Source: Phoronis australis
Taxonomy: Eukaryota; Phoronida; Phoronidae
Direction of reading: 5' to 3'
DNA: 57,635 nt
Assembly (NCBI GenBank): GCA_002633005.1
Contig: NMRA01000079.1
Location: 680,859-738,493 of the forward strand
The translations under genes and the position numbers were made by a program. Shown piece after piece: positions 23,971 through 35,509 of the stretch (positions are counted from its first letter, which is position 1; each line of letters begins with the position of its first letter). The notes beneath the pieces are model-generated. The model saw nothing but the letters and a program-made list of their open reading frames with translations. It ran no database searches and was not told where the DNA came from.

Positions 23971-24122
23971 CATAGGCGGATTTATGGGAGGGGGGGCCCA
24001 CCCTCCCCTTGGCTGCCGCAACTTTCGGGCCTGTGCTGCAAACACAATAACACAATAGCGCTTTGCCCTAATTCCCCGAGACAACATGTTGCCCCCCTTA
24101 TGGCATCCTAGATCCGCCACTG
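23971..24122 (+). mobile_element. MITE-like element with CAGTGGCGGA-type ends, copy 2
   Basis: The left end is CATAGGCGGATTTATGG; the right end read in reverse is CAGTGGCGGATCTAGG. It shares ATTCCCCGAGA and TTGCCCCCC blocks with 12971-13332 but is 152 bases long, so it is an internally deleted relative. A GTGTA repeat borders both sides loosely. Confidence 0.6.
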
Positions 24123-24579
24123 TGTAGTGCAAACCCTTGGAACAGAACCACAATAACATGCACGTGTACTAGGTATATACCTTTGCGGTCGCTCAGTCGC
24201 CCAAGGTGACTAAGTTTCTTGCCAGATGCCCAGCTAGCGAACTGGCTTTAGATTTAATATAAATACATGTAACTTGTTTTCCATACGTTCACCACAATAT
24301 CATGTTGGCACTTATAAGCGAAGTAACTTAATATTGGGTGATAGAGTACAGTAATTTCCCGACAGACGGCATACATGTATCTTGGAAATACCGGAACCAC
24401 ATGTGGGCAAGGTCAGCACTACACTCTATCACAGTGTTAAACGAAAGTTACACTTTGCAGTATAGGTGGCGCTGTGTCAGAGGGTAAGTCAGTACAACAT
24501 TACTGCATATTCATTAATATCTGTCTACGTCACCGGAATTTCCAAGTCAAACGCAGCATTTTTCGGCAATTACCGTATA

Positions 24580-24780
24580 ATGCAAAGGGTCGAGATCACT
24601 CACAGCAAATACATGGGTGTAATAGGCCAATTAAAACATCTAGGTCAATTAAAATACGCCCGCTCGATGTACGGAGATTAAAGAGACGAAGTTGACAAAT
24701 TGTTCAATGGATTATGCGGCGTTTTGTGGGCAGTGTTTCAGACCTCCGACAAACGAAAACACCAAGAACACAACGAAGCC
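24580..24780 (+). repeat. Dispersed repeat D3, copy 1
   Basis: Aligns with about 39025-39225, same strand. Shared blocks include CTCACAGCAAAT, CTAGGTCAAT, GAGACGAAGTTGACAAATTG and TATGCGGCGTTTTGT. No coding signal. The rest of 24781-25486 shows nothing further. Confidence 0.65.
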
Positions 24781-25486
24781 CCGTGTGTATCAAATGATCA
24801 ACTCCAAATCTTTCAATACCGTACTAAAGGCTGGGTATCAACCAGATAACGGCACTGGGATTTGATTACCAAAATATTATTTAGACATTGGCCTGCTTTC
24901 GGGGGCCCGCCAAGTTACACTTGCTCACTCGCTGGATGGACACCAAGTGGCCATAGACTTTAGACAGTGAAGGTCTTTCCCGGCTTCACATTTCGTTACG
25001 ATAATTTTTCTATATAATGTGCTTTCATGGCTCGAAATTGTGCCTAGAAAATAGCACAAAATCTTGCCCATAACGGCGGTCAAATGGAGAAACAACGGGT
25101 AGTTCCGTCTAAACAGTCAGGCAACGCTCACCGGATGGTACCATAAGTGCTAAGTCAATGGTTGCAGAATTCCTTTGCAAGCGTAAGCCTATGCTATAGC
25201 AACAGATTATCTACGTTCTGTACTTGACCATGCTTCAGTGGAGCCACATTGAGTATCAAAATTGGTCTTGGGACCCAAATTAAAAGTTGCACTCAGCAAC
25301 TGATGGCGACACCAAGTCTTTGAGAGCATTCGTATATTTCAGTATCACGAGGCACGGCAAGCTTCATTCACAGATGTTTGATCGAACCACGAACTCCCTG
25401 AGACTCATAAGTTATTGTTCGGACATACATGTATGTCCCAATTGCACTATAAATACTTCAACTTCGGATAAAATTGCAAAAAAGGA

Positions 25487-26733
25487 ACTAGAAAGATTAT
25501 TGTCACGGCGTGACAATAACGGACTCTGCGCGTGCGTATTACTGGAATTATTATGGGAAGTTACTGACAGCAACCCGTTTACCAATATGAAAGGAATTCT
25601 TTAAAATTGTAGGAGAAATTACATATTAATTTTTTGATGACCTTTCCACTAATTGACCTCTTCCGGTGCATTATGAGCCCCAATGAGGGAGTAATTGTTA
25701 ACTCTATTAAAAGTGTGGTTAATGCTTATAATCACAGATGTTTTACTTTAAGCACTTCAGAATACAAGATGAATGAAGTGGTCAAACTTTCAGAAGAAAA
25801 ATGCGCCTAATGACCCCATTGGTGCACCAAATGACCTGGAAATTTAGAATTCATACTCAATCGCACTTAGTAAACAGATACGTAGTTCTAAAGTTTCTAG
25901 CTCAAAATTTTAGTTTGCTCTCAATGACCTTTGACCTATTTTTTCTGATTGGTTAGGCCTATTGCGAAGTAAAGTAGGGTATTTAACTGGCATGTTGACT
26001 TACAAATGTACACCAGTGTGCTGCAATTGAAAAGAATTCCTTGAAAAACGTAAGAGATATAACATTTTGAACGTTACATGACCTTTGCACTAATTGACCT
26101 TATCCGGTGCATTTTAAGCATCTTTAGGAGAATTATTGAAAAGCCCATGGAAAATGTGTTTAACGCTGAGAATCACAGTCGTCTAACGGTTGACACATCA
26201 GAATACTTGCTGATTGAAAAGGTTAAATTTTCAGAAGAAAAATGCACCTAATGACCCCATGTTTGCACTAAATGACCTGAAACTTTGGATTCCGATTTGA
26301 TTTACCTGTGGCAATCAGACCTGTCAATTTGAAGTGTCTAGCTCAAAATTTTAGTTTGCATCTAATGACCTTTGACCTTTTTCACCTGATTGGATGACCC
26401 GATTACTTAGAAAAATAATTTTCTAAATTGTCATGTTGACTTATACCTGTGCACCGAATTTGAAAAAGTTAGCTTTAAAATTGAAGGAGTGCATTTTGAA
26501 AATTATATGACCTTTGCACCAAACGACCTCTTCTGGTGCAATATGGAATATGATTATATAACCAATCAAAATTTATATACTGTCAAAAGTCATATGCTGA
26601 ATTTAAAGACCGTACCTGCACCCAATTTGGAGTTATTAAGCCTCAAAGTTGATCGGAAGAAGAATAAGAATAAGAATAAAATTGAAGAAAACCCAGGAAC
26701 AACAGTACTCTGCGCTTACACGCGGAGAGTAAT
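25487..26733 (+). repeat. Nested repeat R, copy 3
   Basis: Isolated copy, 3.3 kb from copies 1 and 2, with the same AACTAGAAAG start, 23-base palindrome, internal sub-units, AAGAAT tail and terminal hairpin (one arm mismatch, GCGGAGAGT). Because it is complete with the same two ends at an unrelated site, the unit behaves like a mobile element. The terminal blocks ACTCTGCGCGTG at both ends are inverted relative to each other. Confidence 0.8.
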
Positions 26734-28537
26734 AAAGCCAGGTAATATGAATGACATGTGACATGCAATGTGCCTTGCAACTTTGATATTCCAAACTGAC
26801 ACACAATTCACGTGAGGTACCCCTCAAGTCAAATGAATAGGTCGCTATCACGTGAAAGGGTTGACATTATAATACAGCTGAGTTCTTTACACGGAGTCCA
26901 TGAGGTCTCCTCAGGTGAAAGCAAAATGTCTGCGATTCTAGAGATACCGAGATTTAATAAAATGACATTGGCAAGAGAACCATTTTCGAGATTCAAAAGT
27001 GGGGCCTCTATATCGATATCTAAGAGGCCCCGCCTGAAGGCAGTCAAAAAGCGGGGAGAGCTACATGTATATTACTATACGAGGTCCCACTTGGGGCAAC
27101 AAAAAAGCGGGGCCTCACTTTTAGACTGCCCTCAGATGCCGGGTCCCATTTTGATACAGGGGCCCAGTTTTTTGATCACCTTCAGGTGCCCCATTATGAA
27201 GCTCCACTAGTACACATGTAAGTCGCCTTCAGATAGCGCCCCTAAGGCTTTCACTCGAAGACAGTCTTCAGGTGACATATCTTTATCAATACAGAGAGCC
27301 AGGGCCAGCTCATGGTGGTTTTCAGGCGGCGTCCTCCATGTTTGCAACCGGATTCGGGCGATGTAAAAAACACGAAATTGACGGTAAAACTTTATTTTAA
27401 TTGAAGATACTGAACACTCTACAAATAAATTTAAACCCATTACCATACACAAACAAAACTTTACAACCATTACCGCACAATATTACAGTTTACAATCTTA
27501 GGTTAATTACTCCTTACTATGTATTCTCAATAAACATACATACCAAATTATTAACATTTTATTACTCAAAACTATGACACTAGAACTCCAATGTGAATTG
27601 AGTGACCAAAACTTCACCGAAGCTACTGACTGACACTGAGGCATTCCGCACTTAATCGACCACTGAAGTACCCTCTAAAACAGCGCCACCTATACTGAAA
27701 AGTGGTGTGGAGTGTACAACCGAAGAATAGAGAATGACTACACCCCAAGTCAAACCTTCAACTGCAAAGTAATGTTTAGAAGCACTAAAGAAGCTCAATG
27801 GTTCAGTGGCTAACTTACAAGTTAATAGCAATAACGACTCAGTTGAAGTCCTTACTAATACAAATATTTTTTTATACTTGTTTATCCTTAAAGAAAACCA
27901 CACACATAAATAGAACACAAGACAAACATAGAACAAAGAAAACTGTCACATATTAATATAGAGCGTCGCTCTTGGTTATCATCGGGCGTGACTGGGGGAC
28001 ACTATATAATATAGGGATTCCACTTCTCAGGCTCAAAAATAACTTTTGCTTAATATTCCATCGCACAATTCGTAAACAAACGCAACTACTTGTCCATTGC
28101 CTTAGCAAAAACTAATATGCCTAACATGACCAGTAGTAACAACTCGAAATACTAGATAAACAAGTTCATGGGTGCCATAGAATCATAAAAACGAGTATCG
28201 CATATTATCACGCACTAACTTATGAATAATGCATATAAACTCATGGATCATGCATACGAACCCAAATAACACGCATTTTCACTCGACGATATACAGTAAA
28301 ATTGTATACATGAAAGAATATATAATGGCTAAACTAACATCACCACCAAATCGAAGCACTTTGACCTCGATGCACTGTCATTCGGGCTAAATTTGCATCA
28401 AGACTTAAGACAAAACAGTGATACATATGGTACCCAAGTAATCATATTTCATACATGTAGTTCCATCAACAGTTGTAATCACCAAGTAGTACTACTTTTA
28501 GTCAGAACGTACATACATGTAGCACAGGTCATAATCT
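26734..28537. other. Gene-free stretch with a GGGGCC-rich patch
   Basis: At 27001-27031 the arms GGGGCCTCT/AGAGGCCCC form a perfect 9-bp inverted repeat, followed to about 27200 by several related GGGGCCTC, GGGGCCCAG and CTTCAGG words. No frame is convincing, and the rest is AT-rich. Confidence 0.45.
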
Positions 28538-28688
28538 GGGCCCAGTTGCATAAACGTTATACGCCGTATAGCAACAATGACGTCGCATTATCACCCGTCA
28601 CATTGTTATTGTTGAACAATGCACCTGACCTCATGCAACAATCAAACTTATCCAGCGTATAACTTTGAAGCTTTATGCAACTCAACCT
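28538..28688 (+). mobile_element. MITE with GAGTTGCATAAA ends, copy 1
   Basis: Terminal inverted repeats CAGTTGCATAAA...GTTATAC on the left and ...GTATAACTTTGAAGCTTTATGCAACTC on the right. Full length, in the same family as 42087-42242 (opposite strand) and the deleted copy at 39680-39775. Confidence 0.75.
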
Positions 28689-29362
28689 AGGAGATTAGTT
28701 CAGAGCGAACGCCCGCCATTAACAATGTACATCTACAACATCGAACAATACGACATGAAAATTGCAAAACCATAAAAAACTTTCGCGTTCTACTAGGCAA
28801 ACGTGAAACATGAAGCTGACGTTGCAACTGGATTTAGATTGAAATATTCGTAAATTTAAGTCATTAAAATACAAACTCTTCCATCTGTACAGTATGCCAA
28901 TCATCGCAATGAAATTGCACAAACGGCTACTAATCGTGGATTTTATCAAAAATGGAAAATATAAAGCCGATTGACCTTTTCCGGTAAGAATTTTCTGGAA
29001 TATCTGCAGTAGATTTTGGAACCCCGGTATGTCAAGCAGAATGAAATCAACGAATGTGGAGTACACCTGCATTTGCTGTCAACAGGTGGCGAGGGACGTA
29101 TTCCACAATGCTCTAGCAGTAAAAATGTCTATACAAATAACTGGAGACACTATCATTTAGCGTTACACACTTTGGAATTCGTATTTAGTACGAACAGAAA
29201 ATTTGATTCATTAGTGGCGATCAATGCAGCTTTGTTTCTTACAGTTCCCTGTTTTGTATTTCTTCAAATACTAGCCCGGCTGCTTTGCTAATAGTGCCCC
29301 ATTGTAAATAGGTGTAGCGGAATCTGACTGTCAAAGGACTTGGACATGACTTGGCAGAGTGA
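28689..29362. other. 3' flank of the 494-codon gene, no gene seen
   Basis: No coding sequence recognised on either strand. On the minus strand this is downstream of the stop at 29363; TTTATT-type poly(A) words occur but none stands out. Confidence 0.45.
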
Positions 29363-30847
29363 TTACCTCGGGCGTTCGGGACATCCCAGGCCGGGGTGAT
29401 CCCTTTGTATTCCGCAATATCTGCACATGTGCCTGTATTTGCATTTAGTTTGGTCACAAGGCAGCCTTTTATTGAACTTTATACAAAAACCCCAGTTCGT
29501 GTAAATATGTTTTTCCTGTCCTAGTCTTAGACATGACTTGCCGGCGTGTTCACGTCCGCAATGCTGACACACGTGTCTGTAATTGCAACCTTCCCTTCCA
29601 CACCTTTTTGTGTCGTTGTACTCCAAACAGATCCCTAAATATCTCCTTGGCGGTTCTTCATTTCTCACCTCCCTATCTGGACATGTACCCGTTCTTTTCT
29701 CTCTTATACAGAATGGCCCATGATCGACATTGGAACAAGTTGGCCTGTTGTACGGCACAAATATAGATACATTAACATAAGCGTCTTCATTTCCTATTCT
29801 GACGGCTGCATCACTTGGTTTCTTTTTCCCCTCAAAGGCTCCATCAGGCTCCTTATGAGCGTAAAGGATTACATTAGTCTCATTCTTGTACTCGACAATC
29901 TCGCCTTGTCGAAGTCCAGTTACACCCATTTTAGAGAGCGTGGTTTCAAACCTGCGTGACCCATAGACACTACTCCCATTGCAAAGGCCAAACCATACTC
30001 CTGGGATAATGTTCTTGTTGTCACTAGGCTTGAATGTTCTATCATTCTGTATCTGCTTAGCCTCATTCTGGTGAGTAACATGGTATATTGGGGTATCACG
30101 AGCAATTTCTATATCTTCAAGTTGTTCTGCCCGATAGCTGCTCAATAATTTCTTTGTACCATAATTGTCAATAAATAGTGGTACTTCCAGAAACTTGAAT
30201 ATTTTCAGAGCTTCTAACACACTTTGAATGGGATTTTTTAGAGCGTCGCTTTCGACATAGCGACACAGCGATTCGTTGCGCCAATTTCTGAGAAACTCTC
30301 GGAAAAGGTCACCGTAATCCGAAAGAAAGTCTTTTACGTCGTCATCATGATCCTTAATGGAGAGAAGTGCTTCCAGTGCCAGAACAGTAATTAGCGGATC
30401 TTCCTCGCCAGCCGCTACAAGTCTTCCAGACAGAACAATTTTATCTTCATCGCTAGCAAAATATATCGATAAGTCGTCGCTGGTTAAACGGACTAGTCTC
30501 AGAACTCTTTCTAGTTCGTCAGCCAATTCGTCAGGCCTGGGTTCACCTGCTTCAGCCCTGGGTTCATGTGGTTCAGCCCTGGGTTCGTCTTCTTCACGCC
30601 TGGGTTCACCTGCTTCAGCCCCCATGGGTTCCTGCTGACGTGGATTGTCAGGGAAAATTCGTCTCACGATGTCATCAATTCGGTTAGGAACCGCGTCAAG
30701 ATTTCCAACCTGAATGCAATAAATCCCCTCAAGGGCAAGCCGGACGGCGATTGTTCGAGGGGCACGTCGCACGGCTGCTTCAAAATCGTTGAAAAACTGA
30801 TCAAAGCTGACTTCATTAAAGGCCAAAAAAATATCCAGTCTCGCCAT
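29363..30847 (-). CDS. Single-exon 494-aa protein with two CCCH-CCHC zinc modules and a possible ART-like region
   Basis: The frame is one uninterrupted stretch of 494 codons, by far the longest in the window. In order: a helical N-terminal region (1-66); an acidic/Arg/Pro linker with repeated EPR-E units (78-106); a helical middle (107-240); a compact region (252-362) starting IYHVTH and including GVWFG; and a Cys/His-rich tail. The tail has CCCH finger 1 (C407, C416, C421, H425) followed at once by CCHC knuckle 1 (C427, C430, H434, C439), then finger 2 (C455, C464, C469, H473) and knuckle 2 (C475, C478, H484, C489). CCCH and CCHC modules usually bind RNA. The 'YHVT...FKPS...GVWFG' pattern recalls the H-containing first strand and GVYF segment of PARP-type folds, but catalytic residues are not confirmed. 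Similar paired fingers occur in Gag-like proteins of retroelements, so a domesticated or mobile origin is possible. No signal peptide or membrane span. The start is the first ATG after the D1 repeat. Confidence 0.85.
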   Translation of the reverse strand: MARLDIFLAFNEVSFDQFFNDFEAAVRRAPRTIAVRLALEGIYCIQVGNLDAVPNRIDDIVRRIFPDNPRQQEPMGAEAGEPRREEDEPRAEPHEPRAEAGEPRPDELADELERVLRLVRLTSDDLSIYFASDEDKIVLSGRLVAAGEEDPLITVLALEALLSIKDHDDDVKDFLSDYGDLFREFLRNWRNESLCRYVESDALKNPIQSVLEALKIFKFLEVPLFIDNYGTKKLLSSYRAEQLEDIEIARDTPIYHVTHQNEAKQIQNDRTFKPSDNKNIIPGVWFGLCNGSSVYGSRRFETTLSKMGVTGLRQGEIVEYKNETNVILYAHKEPDGAFEGKKKPSDAAVRIGNEDAYVNVSIFVPYNRPTCSNVDHGPFCIREKRTGTCPDREVRNEEPPRRYLGICLEYNDTKRCGREGCNYRHVCQHCGREHAGKSCLRLGQEKHIYTNWGFCIKFNKRLPCDQTKCKYRHMCRYCGIQRDHPGLGCPERPR

Positions 30848-30882
30848 GATCGTCAGTACGGGTAGGGCCGAACTGAAAACTC

Positions 30883-31052
30883 CCTGCCAACGCCAGAAAT
30901 TTGTAACATTCTTGATCCGCTAGGTGACGCTTAGCGCCATGTCCCTAACCAATCATAACAACGCATAGTTAGGTTAAAGGTCAGGAAGCTTGGGCGCCAG
31001 TACCGTGAGCCTGCATGAAGTCAGTAGTCTGCAGAGCATAGTCAAGTTTACA
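30883..31052 (-). repeat. Dispersed repeat D1, second half of the split copy
   Basis: Corresponds to about 780-955 in inverted orientation. It ends about 35 bases before the ATG of the 494-codon gene and so probably provides its 5' UTR and core promoter. Confidence 0.75.
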
Positions 31053-31155
31053 ACGAGAGCGCTCGGAAGAGCGACACTTGGCGGAATTAATCGAAAAGAC
31101 GACAATGAGAGCGACGACAACAATCATGACGATCTAGGCGGCAAATATGAATAAA

Positions 31156-31333
31156 ACGATAACATTCATGTGACTAGCGTAGAAATCAAATAGAGAGCAT
31201 ACAATCAACTACAATAAAGAACGAAAGCCCGTTCAAAACTCTATCTAAAGTGGTAGTTTTGCAAACACGATAACATTCATGTGACTAGCGAAGAAATCAA
31301 ATAGAGAGCATACAATCAACTACAATAAAGAAC
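31156..31333 (+). repeat. Direct repeat inside the insertion (67-base units)
   Basis: 31156-31222 and 31267-31333 differ at about one base. The intervening block 31223-31264 (GAAAGCCCGTTCAAAACTCT...) is itself repeated at 31529-31570. Confidence 0.85.
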
Positions 31334-32078
31334 AATAGATGGCGCAACATGACGGTCCAGTCTGCAGTAGGACAGTGCTGGCTGGGTCAGTCTGGGTCAA
31401 CTAGGCATAACCAAAACAAAGTGGGCTGAAAGCCAGCCAGCTGCGTGTGACCAAAGGCACAACGGTATCCGAAAATCTCGAATAATTCAAAAAGTAGTCG
31501 TCGTAGCGCAAAATGGAAAATATCTCCTGAAAGCCCGTTCAAAACTCTATTTAAAGTGGTAGTTTGGCAAAAATCCAAAAATTTTTCGAGAAAATTGAAA
31601 ATTCGCCGTTTTTTTTGGAATTCAAAGTCAAATAACTCGAAAACGGTAAGTCTGAGAAATACGCTCTCGCAAACTTTTTGAAAGGCCATACTTCAAGGAA
31701 TCCACATGCAAAAATTCACGTCATTTGCTCTTCCCATAAAAAATGCGACACCAGAGCGATTGAAACCGTGTGAACATGCCCCACAGCCGCCATCTTGAAG
31801 GTAACTTCCGGTTCAATAATTTTTTATAAAAGCTTATTAAACTCAACAAACACGTGACCAGTTTGAAAGTGATTGGTTTGCAATTGCGCCCTCTACAGGA
31901 GAAAACGTTTTGAGCCATATTTCGGGGTGCGCATGCGCCACGTCCAATATTTCCGCTATCTTTAACCGGAAGTGAACGATTTTCTGCACAATTGTAGCAC
32001 ATGCGTTGTAGTATATTCGTACCGATTTTCAGCTATGTAGGTCGAAAAATGCGGCCTCTACGAGTATTTGACCGTGAA

Positions 32079-32122
32079 ATCGGATACAAAATGGCCGCCA
32101 TGTCCGCCATTTTGTATCCGAT
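32079..32122. repeat. Perfect 17-bp inverted repeat
   Basis: Arms ATCGGATACAAAATGGC and its exact reverse complement are separated by 10 bases (CGCCATGTCC). It would fold as a strong hairpin in DNA or RNA. It lies within the D1 insertion. Confidence 0.85.
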
Positions 32123-32286
32123 CATAACCAAAAACAATAGCGTTCTAGCAATTCCCGATCTACACGCTGTGTGCAAATTTCGTAAAAATCGGACAAAAAT
32201 TGCGACCTGTAGAGTGCGAACAAACAAAAAAAAACTTGCTGTCAGACCAACATACTTGACGGAATTCGAAGAATTCCGCCAAGTAA

Positions 32287-32535
32287 TAACAGTATTTGGA
32301 ATTTCTGGAATTCCACAGTCTACAGTACGACAGTGCTAGCTGGGTCATTGGGGGTCACAACTCACTGGTAACTTGTACACATAACCAAAACAAAAGTGAA
32401 CTGAATGCCAGGCAGCCGCGTGTGCTTGCATTGGCTTAAGCGGGCTGCCAAAGCGCTTTTTATTAATCTTCAGATGTTTGCCAATACAAATTTGTGTTCG
32501 GAATCCACTCCTAAGTAACAGTATTGAATTAAAAC
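32287..32535 (-). repeat. Dispersed repeat D1, first half of the split copy
   Basis: Inverted match of about 520-780, including GCGCTTTGGCAGCCCGCTTA and AGTGGATTCCG blocks. Confidence 0.75.
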
Positions 32536-34559
32536 GAATGACAACGTACTGTGGATCACAAAAAACGGAACAACATTTTGAAGATAACTATAGTATCAAC
32601 TACTGATCACAGCACGAAATCTGGAATAAAACTGTATAAAATCCGACTTTTTTTAAACTTCGAATGTATTTTTAAACTCATACCGGATGAAAAAATGAAC
32701 ATAACAGTTTCTTACCGATTCTGAGCTAGTCTTTCATCTACTGAGTGCAAATTTCAATGCAAGACAACCAGGCGATCGGCAATATTTCATCTCACAGCAC
32801 TGTACGTGACAAATCCGATGGCAAAATGAATTCAGCCACAAACTTGACTTCAAAATGAGCTGTGCGCTCAAATATTAGCTTCCGGACGATCGTTAGCATA
32901 TGCCTCAACGGGGCAAACTTCAAACTTCAAGAGACGTGGAAAAATTTTCACCAATGACGCTGATATTTGGCAGTAACACGTCTTAACATACACTCTATGC
33001 CACAGGCTATCGGCAAATTGTGTAGTTATCTCCCCTCACTTGTAAATTGCTGATTATAGCCTGTTATTGTGTATTTCTTATGGAGGGCTGCTGGCAAGAT
33101 TTAGCGCATGCGTAGTAGTGCATGTTACAAATTTCTGGCGTTGTTCGCTAAATCACTGGAGGGAAGCAATTGATAAGGTCAACCTATGTGAATAGTTGAG
33201 AAGAAGTATAACATTGCAGAGATATTATCTTTTTGATAATGTCCTCAGCTCACACAACTTCTGTCATCCAGCATCAAATGACACACAGCCCTCGTATGAA
33301 CTATTGAAATAGCGTCGACGAGATTCTAACGCGGTTACTGATTTTTGTCTACGTCATAGCATTTTAAGCATTCAAGAGTTCAGTGCACTGTAGCTGTCTC
33401 CCGGCTAAAAAGCATTGAAAAAATCACGTGTTCTCATTAGAATACACGGAATTTCTCGCGAAATCTTGCAAAGTCTTGTTTTTCTCGAGAGGTCCTTATA
33501 GCGTCATTGAACTCTATCCAGGATAAAATATAACAAGGCAGACATGGCAGACTGTTTATTGGCAGTGACTCAGCTAGTCTGCTATCCGGAATATGTCATG
33601 ACCTTACATTACGTGTCATTTGAGACGATGGCAAAAGCATCATCCGCCCCATGGTCATAAGTTCGACAGGTCGCAGAAAAGGAGAATATATTTGATGAAT
33701 GTTTCTTTTGTGTTATACTATTGCTGGGAACGTCATGCCAGACACATATTGATTCTTTTGACTTAGTTGCAGTCTGGCCGGCGGTCAGCATTAGTACAGG
33801 AATTTTGGAACGGACAAGACTACTATCATTTACTAGAAATAAAATCTAGTTAGCCTCGCAGTTATAAAATATAATCGTTAATAGCAAACGCAAACGGTTT
33901 TCGAAGAAATGAAATCCGTATAGCCGCTATTCACGACTGGGCTATGACAGTCGGGGCAAAAACCTCGGTTATTCATGTAGATTTACAGATAGAGACATAC
34001 ATATTACTCGACACTGAAGTGGTTCGAGAATTAATTCGTGATCCAAGAAAAGGCTGTAATTACAACTCAGAACTGTCCTCACACTAAGTAGGCTCCTACT
34101 CGGCTTCACTCGCAACGGTTACCTGTTGTCCAGATGCTTTTAAAATTCGACTTCCGAGCAGTTTTGTTCTCTGTAGTAATTAGCTTTACACGTGAACAAA
34201 ATAAAAAATGAAATGTTTACCTCCTAAAAGAATCCAATCCATTGATATGTGTTGCTGACCGCGTACTCATTGTTCTGCCCTTGGTGCACCGTCCCACTTT
34301 TTAAATCCCCTCCCCAATCCCGTCATACCGTCGCAATGTACCACTCGACCCACTAGAAATTGACGTATGCTTATAGTATTTTAATTTCCCCAGCACTATA
34401 TTTTCTGTTCGATTAAAAAGAAAAACTGGACTTTGTGTTTTCCGCGAAAACAAGAAAAACGTACAAAAATCGCCTTCGGGCGCTTTGAGGTGTTACGTCT
34501 CCTGTTCTACAAAAAACCACGGTCGGCACAGTTTTGTGTATGGCGGGTTATACTGTAAT
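32536..34559. other. Gene-free stretch with repeat scraps
   Basis: 33123-33145 repeats the last block of D1 (GTTACAAATTTCTGGCGTTG). 33421-33480 (minus) matches the tandem unit at 50440-50500 and 50690-50750. No coding sequence recognised. Confidence 0.5.
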
Positions 34560-34935
34560 TCACTATTGTGTTTTGGCTTAGACCCAAATGCCCCGCTTTT
34601 GTCCGAAAGTCCCAATTTTCAACTCAGCTGTCCCGTTTTTTCATTTTCGAATGTTGACCGTGAAAGCTATGTTGTATGCAACAGTTGTTCAAAATAACAC
34701 TGACTCTTTGCTATGAATATTGTTATTTTCAAGAGTGCACTTTCTTAAGAAACACAAGAATCATAAAATGTAGTAAATGCACTGTATCAGAATCGCTAAT
34801 TTTTGCTTCCATGAAAAGTACTACACTGCAACCAACGTAATAAGCTATCCTCTGTTAATGTCAAAGCTACCCAATAGATGATTGCCCATTTATGACCATC
34901 GAGAAAACATTTATCTGCACATCTCGGATAGGTAG
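34560..34935 (+). repeat. Dispersed repeat D5, copy 1
   Basis: Contains CCCCGCTTTT, AACTCAGCTGTCCCG, TTCGAATGTTG, CTACACTGCAACCA-CGTAATAAGCT and ATGTCAAAGCTA. Aligned with 36645-37250 and, in inverted orientation, 52408-52540. Frames in two copies look alike only because the DNA is alike. Confidence 0.6.
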
Positions 34936-35509
34936 TTGGAGTAACTAGTTTGTCGCATTTTTGAAAATATCACTGCATCATGAATTTTATTATTTAAGGT
35001 TTTAGACATGACTGATTAGCAATAACAAAAAACAATAGCTCGTCTTTTATCCTTAATAACGGTATGGCCTTATACAAAATACAAAATGACCTTGAATATG
35101 AGGCCGTGGGAATAACTAGGAACATAGCAGACATTGTTCAACATTGGTAAAAAACTGAACAAATATTCAAATTCTCGATGACTGCTTTAGGCGGAGACAA
35201 AGCGAACAAGGTGAAGGAATGATCGTTGTTACATGTACATGCACAGAAACAAAGGCTAGAGCTCTCGGATAGAACTATATTAATGGCATGCCAACTCCTG
35301 CGCGTGATCCATGCATTCTAGCGTTAGAGCTGACGACTCACGGAAGTAGTCGCGAAAGTTTGCACTGTGACTTGCTGGTTGTCCGTTGGGCTGAGTTTTG
35401 ATCGAGTATTCCAGTTATCAAAATATGCCTAATTTCATTGCTTCAATTCCATTTTGTCACATTTGGGTGATAAAAAGTTATCACGTAAATAAAATTAAGA
35501 TACTCAATA

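Larger units (their letters stand above)
31053..32286. mobile_element. ~1.2 kb insertion splitting repeat D1
   Basis: The copy of D1 at 505-955 runs straight through, whereas here it is broken by 1234 bases. Near the left end is ACTTGGCGGAATT (from 31076); near the right end the reverse complement shows the same ACTTGGCGGAATT (to about 32284), giving inverted terminal repeats. No transposase frame is present, so the element would be non-autonomous. Confidence 0.5.

Noticed and set aside
30357-30865. Plus-strand frames of 93 and 99 codons
   Set aside because: Antisense shadows of the 494-codon gene, with Ser-rich composition explained by its codon pattern.
35398-35509. Upstream 37 codons of the frame entering the LINE
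   Set aside because: These lie before the target-site duplication and are host DNA that happens to be in frame.
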